From assembly GCA_015680685.1 (NCBI GenBank), contig MNCI01004106.1, positions 146,056 through 210,055 on the forward strand: a stretch of DNA of 64,000 nt, in the 5' to 3' direction. The notes under the pieces are model-generated. The model was not told where the DNA came from. It was given only the letters and a program-made list of their open reading frames with translations, and ran no database searches. Both the position numbers and the translations under genes were made by a program. The stretch is from Gnetum montanum. Its lineage: Eukaryota; Streptophyta; Gnetopsida; Gnetales; Gnetaceae. This document shows positions 12,559 through 21,694 of this stretch, one piece after another (position 1 is the stretch's first letter; each line of letters opens with the position of its first letter).

Positions 12559-12663
12559 GACCGCGATATCACGTACGTGATATCGCAGGGGACAACGCGA
12601 TATCGTGTATGCAATATCGCATGGGATGCAATATTGCGGCCTATGCGATATCGCATCTCATCA
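12559..12663. repeat. U3 array of GCGATATCGC palindromes
   Basis: Six or seven copies or near copies of the self-complementary word GCGATATCGC lie between the TATA box and the outer LTR end. Variants differ mainly by C-to-T or G-to-A. The same arrangement is present in the other A/B LTRs (about 708-790, 6175-6250, 14530-14581). Confidence 0.75.
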
Positions 12664-12668
12664 TATCC

Positions 12669-13649
12669 CCCTTGAAAGCATGGGATATTATTCATGTCTA
12701 AATGCTTGATCCAAATATCTTTTAAATGCCTTGCTGGTATTCTCACTACCTCCATTATATTTAGCATGCTTCGGGTGGCAAGTAGGGGTTCGTCATGATC
12801 ATCTCTTTCATGATGTCTATGATGTCTTCGTTGTTTCCTACTTTCCCTTCATTCATGCCCTTGTCCTCTCTCTCAACTCTCTTGTCGAGGTCTCTCATTT
12901 TTCCTACCTCTATCCTCACCATTATGCTCATGATGGTGGCGCCCAGATGTGAAAGAAGAGGGTGAATGATGTGATGAAGAAGAAGAAGAAGGAGAAGCAT
13001 CGCCATGACGATGTTTCCTACTTTCTCTTCGGCTGCTATGGCCCCAATCGTAATGACGATCTAAGTGCCCATCCTTGTTATATGTTGTGGTTCCCTCAGT
13101 GAATAGTTGGTGTTCACAGGGATCAGAACCAGGGCTGTGTATCGTGGAGCGTAGGTTCTGATACCCCACCTCCTCATTATCATTGGGAGGAGGAACATCT
13201 TTCGATAGAGAACCCATTATAAGTGGTTCACCATCTCCGATTTCACTTAGGATGTGCGGGACCTCTTTGACCTTCAATAGTGTATGTTGGCTCTCCTACC
13301 TTGAGTCCCTCATACATTGTGCGACTGTAGGATAGTAATCCCTTGAGTCAAAATCTGCTGCAACCTATTCAGCATAAAGCTATGTCATGCCAATCTATGC
13401 CAAAGCACAGAGAAGCATGTTGGGGATTGCACGATCCAGAGGTAACACTATGTTACCTTGCAAATCTTTCCAGTGCATCTGTTCATCCTGATGGAGGATA
13501 AAAGTAAAGTTGGGGATATACTCATCAGGATGAGTATATGTCAACCTATATTGTTGAGGAACTGGCGGATTTAGATTATGTGTTTTTGACTGCTGACTGT
13601 CTTTTGTATGATCCCTAGGTGGTGAATTTCTCTTATGAGAAGAAGACAT
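12669..13649 (-). pseudogene. Gag of element A, N-terminal part
   Basis: The start at 13649 gives MSSSHKRNSPPRDH. The frame at 13395-13649 has an N-terminal conserved block (PNFTFILHQDEQMHWKDLQG). The frame at 12873-13277 carries an Asp/Asn/Pro linker and a Ser/His/Arg-rich low-complexity segment. The frame at 12507-12767 starts the capsid region and then runs into the LTR of B, so its C-terminal end is an artefact of the insertion. The remaining capsid and zinc knuckle continue at 5227. Frame breaks occur at about 13280-13390 and 12870. Confidence 0.8.
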
Positions 13650-13768
13650 TGTTATTTATCAGTATGCTATTTTACCATTATAAAATTTTCTTTAATTAAC
13701 CCCAAGGTTTGTTTAAGCTCCCAATGATGTGAGTGATTTCCTATGTTTTACTTAGCGCACAAACACTT

Positions 13769-13788
13769 AGTCCCCAGCAATGGCACCA
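13769..13788 (-). other. Primer-binding site of element A (tRNA-Asp-like)
   Basis: The minus strand reads TGGTGCCATTGCTGGGGACT one base after the LTR. It matches the plant tRNA-Asp primer site apart from transitions. Confidence 0.8.
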
Positions 13789-13789
13789 A

Positions 13790-14581
13790 TGATGAGTGGC
13801 GAGGTACCCCTACACTCAACCATACGAATACAAGCATAGCACATGCGATCTAGTCAAAATCTGTAGACTAAGTGCCTACATGCCTCATGGAACACTTAGG
13901 GTTAATCATTTGTTGTCTTCCCAGACTTACTTGTAGTTGTCACGGTGTATGGCTAAGCAAGTCTAAGGTATATGATTTTTATATCTTTTTCAGTTTTATC
14001 TCCTATGCTATCAAGGTGAAGGGTTGAGAGACTAATTACTAACTCTAACTAATGAACTAAGTCTACATTAACCTAGCGTCAGCATCTATTCCCACTTACC
14101 GTACACACCCTAAACCGATGCAACCTTGGCTACCAAACGCTAATCGTTGTTGGGATCACCAAGCGTAACGCACATGCTCGAAGTGGTTGTACTAAGGCAC
14201 TTAACTAGGAGAGAAGGGTTGAGAAAGATTTATAAACTAATAAAGAAATAAATAACAGATAATAAATAATAGTAAATAAAATCCTAATTAGCCTATTCCA
14301 TGCACTGCAAGGTTTATCAAAGAAGCTCATCTTTATTGCTATACACAAACTTGTGTTCAAGTACAATGTTTGCTCGAATAAAGATCCATTCACTCTAGAG
14401 TTCCTACTATGGACACATGGAAAATATTCTATCTCTAGAGTGATCAATCTGCTAGAGTTTCACTACGGTCTAAGCCTAGGATGAGGAAACAAGGGAGAGC
14501 CACCTCTTATTTATAGATATGACAGTGCACCGTGATATCACGTACATGATATCGCAGCCCATGCGATATCGCATCCCATCA
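13790..14581 (-). repeat. 5' LTR of element A
   Basis: 792 bp, beginning TGATGAG and ending CCATCA on the plus strand. It has a TATA-like sequence near 14506-14517 and only a few of the GCGATATCGC words, fewer than the LTRs of B. The flank starts ATAGA. Confidence 0.88.
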
Positions 14582-14728
14582 ATAGAGTTAAAGGTACATT
14601 CTATTTGTTTTCTTATTTTCTATTAATTTTATTTTGAAGTTATGTTTTAAGTAATGTAGTTAGTTATGGTTTTGTCTTAGGCAAAGTGTGTTAAGTTGCT
14701 CTGTATCTTGTGGTTGTTGTTCCTATAG
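14582..14728. other. Flank of element A, no gene seen
   Basis: AT-rich sequence. It ends in a pyrimidine-rich stretch and CTATAG, which could be the 3' splice site in front of the first recognisable J exon. Confidence 0.4.
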
Positions 14729-16302
14729 GAAAATAACAAGAACAGGTGGCCATAGCATTACTAGCAATAGTTGATGTAGAATGAAGGCATTAAGAAGAGG
14801 AAGCATTACAACATCATGAGGATGAGGGTTTATCTAATCCTCTATTGGATAGCTTTGATGCCATGTTTGGGGATTCATAGTTGGTTGAACCTCCTATCAT
14901 CATACTAGAGGGTATCTTAGATACTTGTGATTTTTGGTTTTATTTGTTGTAAAATTATTTTTTATTTTTCTTTATTATTTCATGTTTGACCTTGGTCACA
15001 TTTTTTAATTACTTATTATTCTTGTTATAGCTCTAGAGCCTTAGGTTGTTGCTTCTACTTCTACATTCCACATGCAACCATGGGTGGATACCTTAGATAA
15101 GATTGAGTTTATGTAAGGTATGATTGAAGACATAACCAACTGGTTGGAACATATAGCTCCTAAAGTTGGTGATATTTTTAGCCCATTTTGCCTTTTTTTT
15201 TACATGTTTTTAGTTTTCACTCAATTTGCATGATTATGTAGCTTTTGTTATCTTTTGTTTTTAGTTGTTAACTAGTTTTATGTATCTAAAATTTTTTTTG
15301 TATTGTTTACAGTGCCTAAGTTGAGATAGAATCCTAACTGAGCTATAGAGATTAATGCATTACCTACCCTACCTCCCGATGTAGTAGATATTCCATGTAA
15401 GCTATATGAAAGTGCCATTGCATGTGCACTTTTGTGTGCAAAATCTTTGTGGGAATGTAGATGCTCTAATGAGTTCTTATAGGAATGAGTTCTGGCATTA
15501 GAGAGGGATAAAAAGAGGTTGGTTGAGGAGGTGAAGGATCTTAGGGATTTTAAGGAGTTCATGGAAGCCAAAGTGACCAATAGAAATTCCTTACACACTA
15601 AGAAAATAGCTTGGAAATGATATTGAAATGCTATTCATGGAAAGGTTACCCTTGCCAAAGAGGTAGTGAAGTAGAAACTTCAAATGAACCTATTTTCTTG
15701 CAAGGCTAGTGAATGGAAATATTATTATGCTTGGATCCTTGAGTAGGACTGAGCACAAAAGGATCATAAGAAAAAGTACAAAGCTGAGAAAGATGCCTAC
15801 CTTAAATGGTTGTAGGATGAGTCTACTAAATAATTTTGGTTATGGGGATCCTTGTAGAAGAAACCTATAAGTTGTTTATAGATAGCATGGTTGTAGCTAA
15901 CTCTCATACTCATTATATGATCACTACCTTAGGGGAGCTAACTACTGCCACACTCTAGAGTGACATCAACAAGAGTAACATCCTCACTACTGTTAATCTT
16001 AGGGATGTAGACTAGGCTAACATAACCAAAGATCACCTCCACCTTCTAGAGGTTGGTCTTCAAAATTTTTCCATGGAATATGATACTATAGAATCCTCTT
16101 GGGTTTGTTCTTTTTAGTTTTGTTTTATTCTATTTTAGCTTAGTTTGATTTAGTTTATTACTATGTTGTTGACTACTTAGTTTATCCTTTTTGGTTACAT
16201 ATTTATGTTTTATATTTGTTATTGTAGGCCACAGATGATGCTAGTAGCCCCAGTGGTGATCACATTGGAGACACTTATTCTCCTCCTCTAGTTGCACATT
16301 AG
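14729..16302 (+). pseudogene. J: unrecognised multi-exon gene remnant
   Basis: Coding-like reading frames on the plus strand are joined by plausible GT-AG introns. Proposed exons are 14729-14911, 15031-15168, 15313-16102 and 16228-16302; the introns of 119, 144 and 125 bp are plant-like in size and T-rich. The third exon is rich in Lys, Glu and Leu, for example ERDKKRLVEEVKDLRDF, and suggests a coiled coil. The last exon ends in Ser/Pro-rich sequence and a TAG at 16300. Interruptions are almost all TAG or TGA codons one transition from CAG, TGG or CGA, so this was a real gene that has decayed. I do not recognise the family. It could be a host gene fragment or an extra ORF of a retroelement. 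No start codon is defined. Confidence 0.5.
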
Positions 16303-16997
16303 ATGTATCCATTTTGATCATGATCTTGATTATGCCTATTATTATTAAAGTTATGGTGTTGACATTATGATGTTGAGGCTAGTGTTAGCCTTCTAACTAT
16401 TGATTGATGGTTCATTGTTTTAGAAATTGTTTAAACTCTTGTAATTATGGTAATATGTTATGATATTTAGATTATTTTCTTTAAACCTCTTTAATTTTAT
16501 TTATGGTTTCATAGCATTCAATGTTTTAACTATGTCATGTGTTATACATTTTTGCTTAGGCTATAGGGTCATCGAGTACTGAAAATGATAAAAATGGCTA
16601 GGCTATAAGGATGTAAACTAAGTTGTAAACAAGCTATAGATGTTTCAAAGTTTTAAGGTCATGGTGAGCCATGATGTTGTTTCCAATTTTAGGCCGTGGT
16701 AGGCCCTACAATTTTTCCAAAAAAAAACATAAAACATAAAACATGTTTATAGATTTTTCTAGTTTTAAAGTTTTATAACATTTTTTATATTTATAATGCT
16801 AAAAGAGAAAATATCTAAAAATTAAAATTGCAAAAAAGAGTAAATTTTGGATACATGTAAATTAAAAGCTAATGCAAAATGAAACAAAGTACAAAAGCAT
16901 GGTGAAAACAAGTAAAGTGTAAACTAGTCTAAAAGGCTATAAGTACATATGACTATAGGGTCATAGGTGCATAAGGTAGGCAGATTAGGGGTACACA
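16303..16997. other. AT-rich spacer, no gene seen
   Basis: AT-rich sequence with short repeats of the type 'ggctataag' around 16550-16960. No coding pattern is seen on either strand. Unit H stops being recognisable near 16998. Confidence 0.4.
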
Positions 16998-17328
16998 TCA
17001 TTTGTGCAAATGTTTCCTAATCTTTGAGAGATTAGGAAATGTGTACAACCTACTTTGCACAAACTTGTGTTCCTTGCCTCCTTCACTAACAATGTTGAAG
17101 GGGAGCTCTTCACATGGTGCATCCATGGGCTCATCATTGTTGGTCTTGGCCTCTTTTACTCCATTGGGATTTTTAACTTTGTGGCTACTGGCAAGAATTT
17201 TTTCATGAAACTCAACTTCAGATCCTTGTTCTACATCAACATTATTAACCGCTAAAGGAACCACACTATTTCCATGAATAATTATTTTACCTCCCTTGTA
17301 AGTGAAACACCACAAAAATATTTTTAAG
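16998..17328 (-). pseudogene. Unit H: protease-to-RT linker
   Basis: The minus-strand frame at 16998-17315 contains TYKGGKIIIHGNS followed by an acidic linker. This is the kind of sequence that follows the protease in Tat/Ogre-type elements. Upstream in element order, the protease of H ends at 21033, on the other side of element G. If G and one copy of its target duplication are removed, the protease frame and this frame join in phase. The RT that should follow is missing; similarity ends near 16998. Confidence 0.65.
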
Positions 17329-17335
17329 TGTTGTG

Positions 17336-17740
17336 CCAGCGTCTACGCCCAGCGTTCACGCCCAGCGTCTACGCCCAGCGTTCACGCCCAGCGTCTATGC
17401 CCAGCGTCTATGCCCAGCGTCTACGTCCGGCGTTCACGCCCAGCGGTGACGCCCAGCATTCACGCCCAGCGTCTACGCCCGGCTTCTCAGCGTACACGCT
17501 CGACGACAGGATTTCCAACGGCAGCATGAAGATTACACCAAAGAGCAAGGATTGAAGCAAGTGGGCATCCGTCAGTCTCTGCGCCCGGCGTCTACGCCCG
17601 GCGTATACTTCCAGCGTGTACGCCCAGCGTACACGCCAGCTTGAAAATGTTTACGCTCAGCGTATACGCCCAGCGTGTACGCTCAGCGTACACGCCAGCT
17701 TGTAATGTATACGCCCAGCGTGTACCGAGTTTCTAAATTG
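17336..17740 (+). repeat. U3 array of ACGC-N3-GCGT words
   Basis: Dozens of near copies of ACGCCCAGCGT and ACGCTCAGCGT, many overlapping. Each has the dyad ACGC...GCGT. They lie upstream of the TATA box at 17799. Confidence 0.8.
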
Positions 17741-17798
17741 TAACGCCCGGTCTGTACGCCACGTGTCTCCCCATCCACTTTTCCCGGTAACCCTACCC

Positions 17799-17808
17799 CT
17801 ATAAATAG
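17799..17808 (+). promoter_or_regulatory. TATA box of the element G LTR
   Basis: CTATAAATAG, preceded by a C-rich stretch, followed about 25-30 bases later by a likely transcript start region near 17830. Confidence 0.65.
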
Positions 17809-18220
17809 CCCAGTTTTCCACGTTTACAGGGTCCACGGAAATTTACCAGAGCCGACCCAGAGCAATTACGCTGCTGAAACCCTCACACGCTCACGCTCAC
17901 GCTGAAAGCCCTGCACGCTGCACGCTGAGCACAGTCCACGCTTCGCCCACCGAGTCCGTCAACCGCATCCCTCTGTCCACCGGGGCTTTACGTCCGCCTT
18001 GTGTCCCTACACAACTGCGTTAGACCGGTGCACAACATTTTAACTCTATAATCCATTGTTTACGTTTATTGCAAGTTCTTTTACAGTTTTATGTCAATTT
18101 GGCCCACTCCTCGTTCACGCTCGCCTGCATTTTCGCTCCGTTTCCGTTTGTATACGCTCGCTGTTCACGCCGTCTCCCTGTTTACGCCCTGCATCCATTC
18201 ACTGTTTACGCTGCCACGCT

Positions 18221-18393
18221 TGTACGCTCACGCTGTGCTCATTTCTGTTTACGCTGTCACACCTGTACGCTCACGCTGTGCTCATTTCTGTTTACGCTGT
18301 CACGCCTGCACGCTCACGCTGCGCTCATTTTGGTCTACGTTGTCACGCCCGCACGCTCACGCTATGTTCACTTCCGTTTACGCTGTTGACGCC
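18221..18393 (+). repeat. 43-bp tandem repeat in the element G LTR
   Basis: Four copies starting near 18221, 18264, 18307 and 18350, each beginning like TGTACGCTCACGCTG. The period is exactly 43 bp. The repeats lie in the transcribed part of the LTR. Confidence 0.75.
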
Positions 18394-18627
18394 GCGCACG
18401 CCTGATTCATTGCTTACGCCCAGTTCACGTATAACCCAGCGTATAACGCTTCGGCGGCGCTCGGGGAAGTCCTTGTTTGATCCGCGTGCGGACCGTTCAA
18501 GGCACTCTGCCTTCGCACACTCCAGCTTGCCCTCAAGCGGAGGCGGGGTCAACTGTGCCCGCCCGCATCTCTTTCGGTGTTCGTCACGTTCCAGCCTTGC
18601 ACCGACGATTTCGGTCGGCACAGTTTT

Positions 18628-18646
18628 TGGCGCTAGAAGGAGGGCC
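18628..18646 (+). other. Primer-binding site of element G
   Basis: TGGCGCTAGAAGGAGGGCC, five bases after the LTR end. Decayed forms of the same site occur at 24923-24941 and 51492-51510, next to the H and I LTRs. Ogre/Tat elements are reported to use tRNA-Arg; I have not verified the match to a tRNA. Confidence 0.75.
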
Positions 18647-18720
18647 TTTTGCTAAACAGGCTTCACGTCCCTCAGCGTTCACGCTGATCAGCGTCCTCGC
18701 TGCCGCTTTTGAACCAGACT

Positions 18721-19436
18721 CAGCGTATACGCTACACGCTTACGCCAGCGTTCACGCTGTAGACATCTCAGCGTACACGCTGCACGCTTACGCCAGCGTT
18801 CACGCTGTAGACATCTCAGCGTACACGCTGCACGCTTACGCCAGCGTTCACGCTGTAGACATCTCAGCGTACACGCTGCACGCTTACGCCAGCGTTCACG
18901 CTGTAGACATCTCAGCGTACACGCTGCACGCTTACGCCAGCGTTCACGCTGTAGACATCTCAGCGTACACGCTGCACGCTTACGCCAGCGTTCACGCTGT
19001 AGACATCTCAGCGTACACGCTGCACGCTTACGCCAGCGTTCACGCTGTAGACATCTCAGCGTACACGCTGCACGCTTACGCCAGCGTTCACGCTGTAGAC
19101 ATCTCAGCGTACACGCTGCACGCTTACGCCAGCGTTCACGCTGTAGACATCTCAGCGTACACGCTGCACGCTTACGCCAGCGTTCACGCTGTAGACATCT
19201 CAGCGTACACGCTGCACGCTTACGCCAGCGTTCACGCTGTAGACATCTCAGCGTACACGCTGCACGCTTACGCCAGCGTTCACGCTGTAGACATCTCAGC
19301 GTACACGCTGCACGCTTACGCCAGCGTTCACGCTGTAGACATCTCAGCGTACACGCTGCACGCTTACGCCAGCGTTCACGCTACAAACCCTAGCGTATAC
19401 GCTGCACGCTTACGCCAGCGTTCACGCTGAACACTT
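18721..19436 (+). repeat. 48-bp tandem array in the element G leader
   Basis: Fourteen units of exactly 48 bp start at 18721 and end at about 19390, followed by one diverged 46-bp unit. The inner units are identical as far as I can read. Each unit contains two dyads, CAGCGTACACGCTG and CAGCGTTCACGCTG, and the unique tail TAGACATCT. It lies between the primer site and gag. One frame is open through the array and encodes a 16-residue repeat, but gag starts later at 19512 and does not need it. Confidence 0.92.
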
Positions 19437-19511
19437 AGCCTGTAAACTCGTCCACGCCACCGCATATACTGTTATCCATATCAATTCCACGCACTCAAAT
19501 CGCCCATAATT

Positions 19512-21020
19512 ATGAATCCGATTAACATCACTGCTGCTACTACCCAGAACATTAACATTTCAGACACGACAACTGCCCAGCAACTCACCGCACAACCTAT
19601 GGGAGGGCAATCCACAATGGGGCCCCGTCGATCGTTGAGGTTGCAAGGGAGAGACCCGGCCGCTAATATCATAAGCCAAGACGAATATAACTTCATTTGC
19701 ATTAAGATACAAGCCGGCCTGGCAGTAGACCGGGCTGAGATGGAAGTAAAAAGGCAGTTTGAGATCTTTTACAGAGGGGGGTATGAATTCATCCCTTCCC
19801 CATACGATGTAATCCCCATTCCGGAGCAATTCTCGGAGCTCTTTACGCAGCTCCTTCTGCACAGGAGCCAATCGTTAGACCAGGTTACGGTAGAGCCGCA
19901 ACGGGATGAAGAGGACGAATTCGCCGCGCAATCTGAGCATGAAGACTCCTATCATACTCTCAGTCCGCATAACCACGTGAACCCTGTATTTAACCCGGAC
20001 GCAGGGGAGACCATACCCATCCAACCCATTACCTCTGACCAAACCCAAGCACTGTTACAAGTAGCATCCGCGTCAGCTCAAGTCCCTCCCCAGGGCCACC
20101 CTTTGTCGAATGCCTTCCCTTTTACACTTGCGGGTTCATCCTCACAAGCGCCACCCCCTCACAGCAACTTAGAAGTGACGTGCCAAGCTCAGTCCCAAGT
20201 GGTAAGAATGCCACACGTTATACCTATGTCCACACCCGCTCACTACATCCCCCATATCCAAACGCACGCGCCCCCTTTCACTGCCGTAACCCAACAAGGA
20301 GCCTCCTCGTACAACATAGCTGGACAGTGGCCGATGACGGGCACGACGTCGCACCAGGTTTCCCACCACTACATACCGTCCCATACGTTGCCACCGATTC
20401 ATGTACCTCAGACGCAGCCACGACAACAACAGCAACAGCTTCCTCTCTATAATGTAGTGCCCCTGATGCCATCTACTATACACTTCCCGCAAACGCAACC
20501 CCCAACGACGCAAATTTTGGCCCTTCAGTCAACTGTTCAACAGTCTAACCTATACAACGCATCACAAGCCCAAACAACCTTGCTCCCAAACGCTCAGGAT
20601 TGGGCAGATGCCAAAAGAATGATGTAGGAACTGACAGACGAGGTAAAACGCCTCAGAACTGCCAGCGATGGGGAGATGAAAGTGATAGATTTCTACAATG
20701 ACGACCCTATCAGCTCCTCTGTCCCACCTTTAACCCTGCCCAAAGGTGTTCCTTTGCCAACATTAACCAAATACAATGATGAGATAGATCCCAACGCCCA
20801 TCTCATAACATTCCGGTTGGAATGTGCCTTGCTCCAGGCGTGGCCCCACGCTGTCCTCCGGGTGTTCCCCATGTCTCTCACGGGAAGGGCGCTCGATTGG
20901 TACCGTGCCTTACCTAGGAACTCCATCTGCGCTTTGGATGACCTTATACACCAATTTGTGACCCGGTTCAAGTATAACTTGAAACCCGAGGCAACGCTAG
21001 ATAGCCTCATGCAGATTAAG
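19512..21020 (+). pseudogene. Gag of element G, one internal stop, 3' end deleted
   Basis: A single reading frame starts at 19512 (MNPINITAATTQ) and is interrupted only by a TAG at 20625-20627, which is probably a mutated CAG. The first about 370 residues include RRSLRLQGRDP, an amphipathic region (EMEVKRQFEIFYRGGYEF) and a long Gln/Pro/His-rich linker. After the stop comes the retrotransposon gag (capsid-type) domain with IDFYNDDPISSSV, LPTLTKYNDEIDPN, FPMSLTGRALDWYRALP and FVTRFKYNL. The zinc knuckle, protease and pol have been lost: the frame ends at a deletion junction near 21020. Similar blocks, in the same order, occur in the gag of H on the other strand. Confidence 0.85.
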
Positions 21021-21021
21021 C

Positions 21022-21032
21022 AGGTCGGCACA
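21022..21032 (+). repeat. Last 11 bp of the element G 3' LTR
   Basis: The stretch ends GGTCGGCACA, as the 5' LTR does at 18622. It lies directly after gag sequence and directly before the duplication GTAAG. I read it as what is left after a deletion from gag to nearly the end of the 3' LTR. Confidence 0.65.
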
Positions 21033-21430
21033 GTAAGGCAAGTGAATTTCTTGGTGGATGGGTAAAGACATAGCTTGTAATTGAGCTAGCCAATGCCTTC
21101 ATAAGATAAGGTTGAATCCTATTATTTCCTCTACCACCAATGAGTTTACCATTGTGGGGAATTGTTTTCCTACCACAAAGTCTAAGGAGATAGAGCTTTT
21201 GACAACAACCCGTGATTCATTAAAGGATTTAAGGGTTGAAGTTAATGTGTGTCGCATATGTTATATTAGGACCAAATGCTCAATGATGGTATAGGGTATT
21301 ACATTTTTTGTGGCTCCATTATTAACATGTAGCCTATGCACTTTATATTGTCCTACCCTTATCATTATAAAGAGGGGTCCTAGTCACCTCGCTATTTTGG
21401 AAACTAGTTTTGATTTCACTATCACAAAAT
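21033..21430 (-). pseudogene. Unit H: protease remnant
   Basis: Tat-type aspartic protease on the minus strand. The active-site region reads NNGATKNVIP where the family has D-T-G-A-S-x-N-x-x-P, so the catalytic Asp has changed to Asn. Further on, FVVGKQFPTMVN and GFNLIL-stop-RHWL match the LG-x-x-L and YN-x-LLGR-x-WL elements. Stops lie at about 21260 and 21095. The frame runs to 21033 and is then cut by element G. It is dead both by mutation and by insertion. Confidence 0.72.
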
Positions 21431-21694
21431 ACTAATGATGTTGATCCTTGGTGAAGACAATACTATCACTGCATGAATGGACTCTTCATTAGGGGGGATG
21501 TCCTTGCTAATAGTGATGTAGGTCAACATCTTGGCTAGTGCTTCACAGTGTGCAATGGAAGTCATGACAAGGTCATATAGACTAAGAGTTATATTCTTTT
21601 GCTTTAATGACAATTTGACTTGTTCCATTGCATTAAGGAAGTCCTTGTTGTTGGTTGTGAACTTTTCATTCTTCTTATTATCAACTTCCTCCAT
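21422..21694 (-). pseudogene. Unit H: linker between gag and protease
   Basis: An open minus-strand frame containing LSLYDLVMTSIAHCEALAKM. Tat/Ogre elements have a similar S-L-x-x-L-L-x-S-x-x-H-R-x-A-L-x-K block shortly before the protease. Its function is not known to me. Confidence 0.6.

Larger units (their letters stand above)
5228..12663 (-). mobile_element. Element B: complete gag-protease LTR element nested in gag of A
   Basis: A full LTR-internal-LTR copy of 7436 bp on the minus strand. Both LTRs have matching ends (TGATGAG...CTCATCA). The primer site, gag, protease, A-rich repeat, non-coding region and polypurine tract are all in order. It is flanked by TATCC at 5223-5227 and 12664-12668, a 5-bp target duplication. 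The sequences on either side continue the gag of A. In the first 182 aligned LTR bases I count 18 differences, 14 of them transitions, so the insertion is not recent. No RT or integrase is present. Confidence 0.92.
11629..12663 (-). repeat. 5' LTR of element B
   Basis: 1035 bp with ends TGATGAG and CTCATCA. A polyadenylation-like AATAAA region and a TATA box (about 12537-12547, minus strand) are present. From about 12559 to the LTR end there are six or seven GCGATATCGC-type words. The right-hand TATCC duplication follows at 12664-12668. Confidence 0.92.
142..14581 (-). mobile_element. Element A: outer gag-protease LTR retrotransposon, split by element B
   Basis: Minus-strand Ty3/gypsy-type element. 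In its own 5' to 3' order it has a 5' LTR (13790-14581), a tRNA-Asp-like primer site, gag N-terminus (13649-12669), the inserted element B, the rest of gag (5227-4238), a protease remnant, about 2 kb of non-coding DNA with a 15-bp repeat, a polypurine tract and a truncated 3' LTR. Without B the internal part is about 5.55 kb, close to the 5.37 kb of B, so the two are sister copies. No RT, RNase H or integrase motif was found. The left end is cut, so its own target duplication cannot be tested; the right flank begins ATAGA. Confidence 0.85.
17329..18622 (+). repeat. 5' LTR of element G
   Basis: 1294 bp, beginning TGTTGTGCC and ending GGTCGGCACA. The start resembles the minus-strand starts (TGTTGTAC) of the I/H LTRs. 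It has a U3 array of ACGC...GCGT words (17336-17740), a TATA box and, beyond it, four copies of a 43-bp repeat. The frames seen here are repeat-driven and not genes. Confidence 0.85.
17329..21032 (+). mobile_element. Element G: young CpG-rich Tat-type element, 3' part deleted
   Basis: A plus-strand element consisting of a complete 5' LTR (17329-18622), primer site, 48-bp tandem array, most of gag, and then only about 11 bp of a 3' LTR end. It lies in reverse orientation inside the protease gene of H. Flanks are TTAAG (17324-17328) and GTAAG (21033-21037), a 5-bp duplication with one mismatch. Unlike its surroundings it is rich in CpG and its long frames are almost intact, so it inserted later than the elements around it. 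Its gag is clearly related to that of H, so the family inserted into its own relative. Confidence 0.85.

Noticed and set aside
15278-15598. Minus-strand ORF of 106 codons
   Set aside because: It overlaps the best J exon on the opposite strand, which has better coding character.
17302-18655. Several Arg/Pro/Ser/His-rich ORFs
   Set aside because: They overlap in all frames within the repetitive LTR of G and simply translate the ACGC/GCGT words.
18477-19430. 317-codon ORF with a 16-residue repeat
   Set aside because: It is produced by the 48-bp array and starts inside the LTR before the primer site; gag has its own start at 19512.
18721-19436. CRISPR-like array
   Set aside because: Units are directly adjacent and whole units are identical, with no variable spacers, and the context is a plant retrotransposon.
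20169-20513. Minus-strand ORFs across the gag of G
   Set aside because: Shadow frames of the gag linker with no conserved motif.
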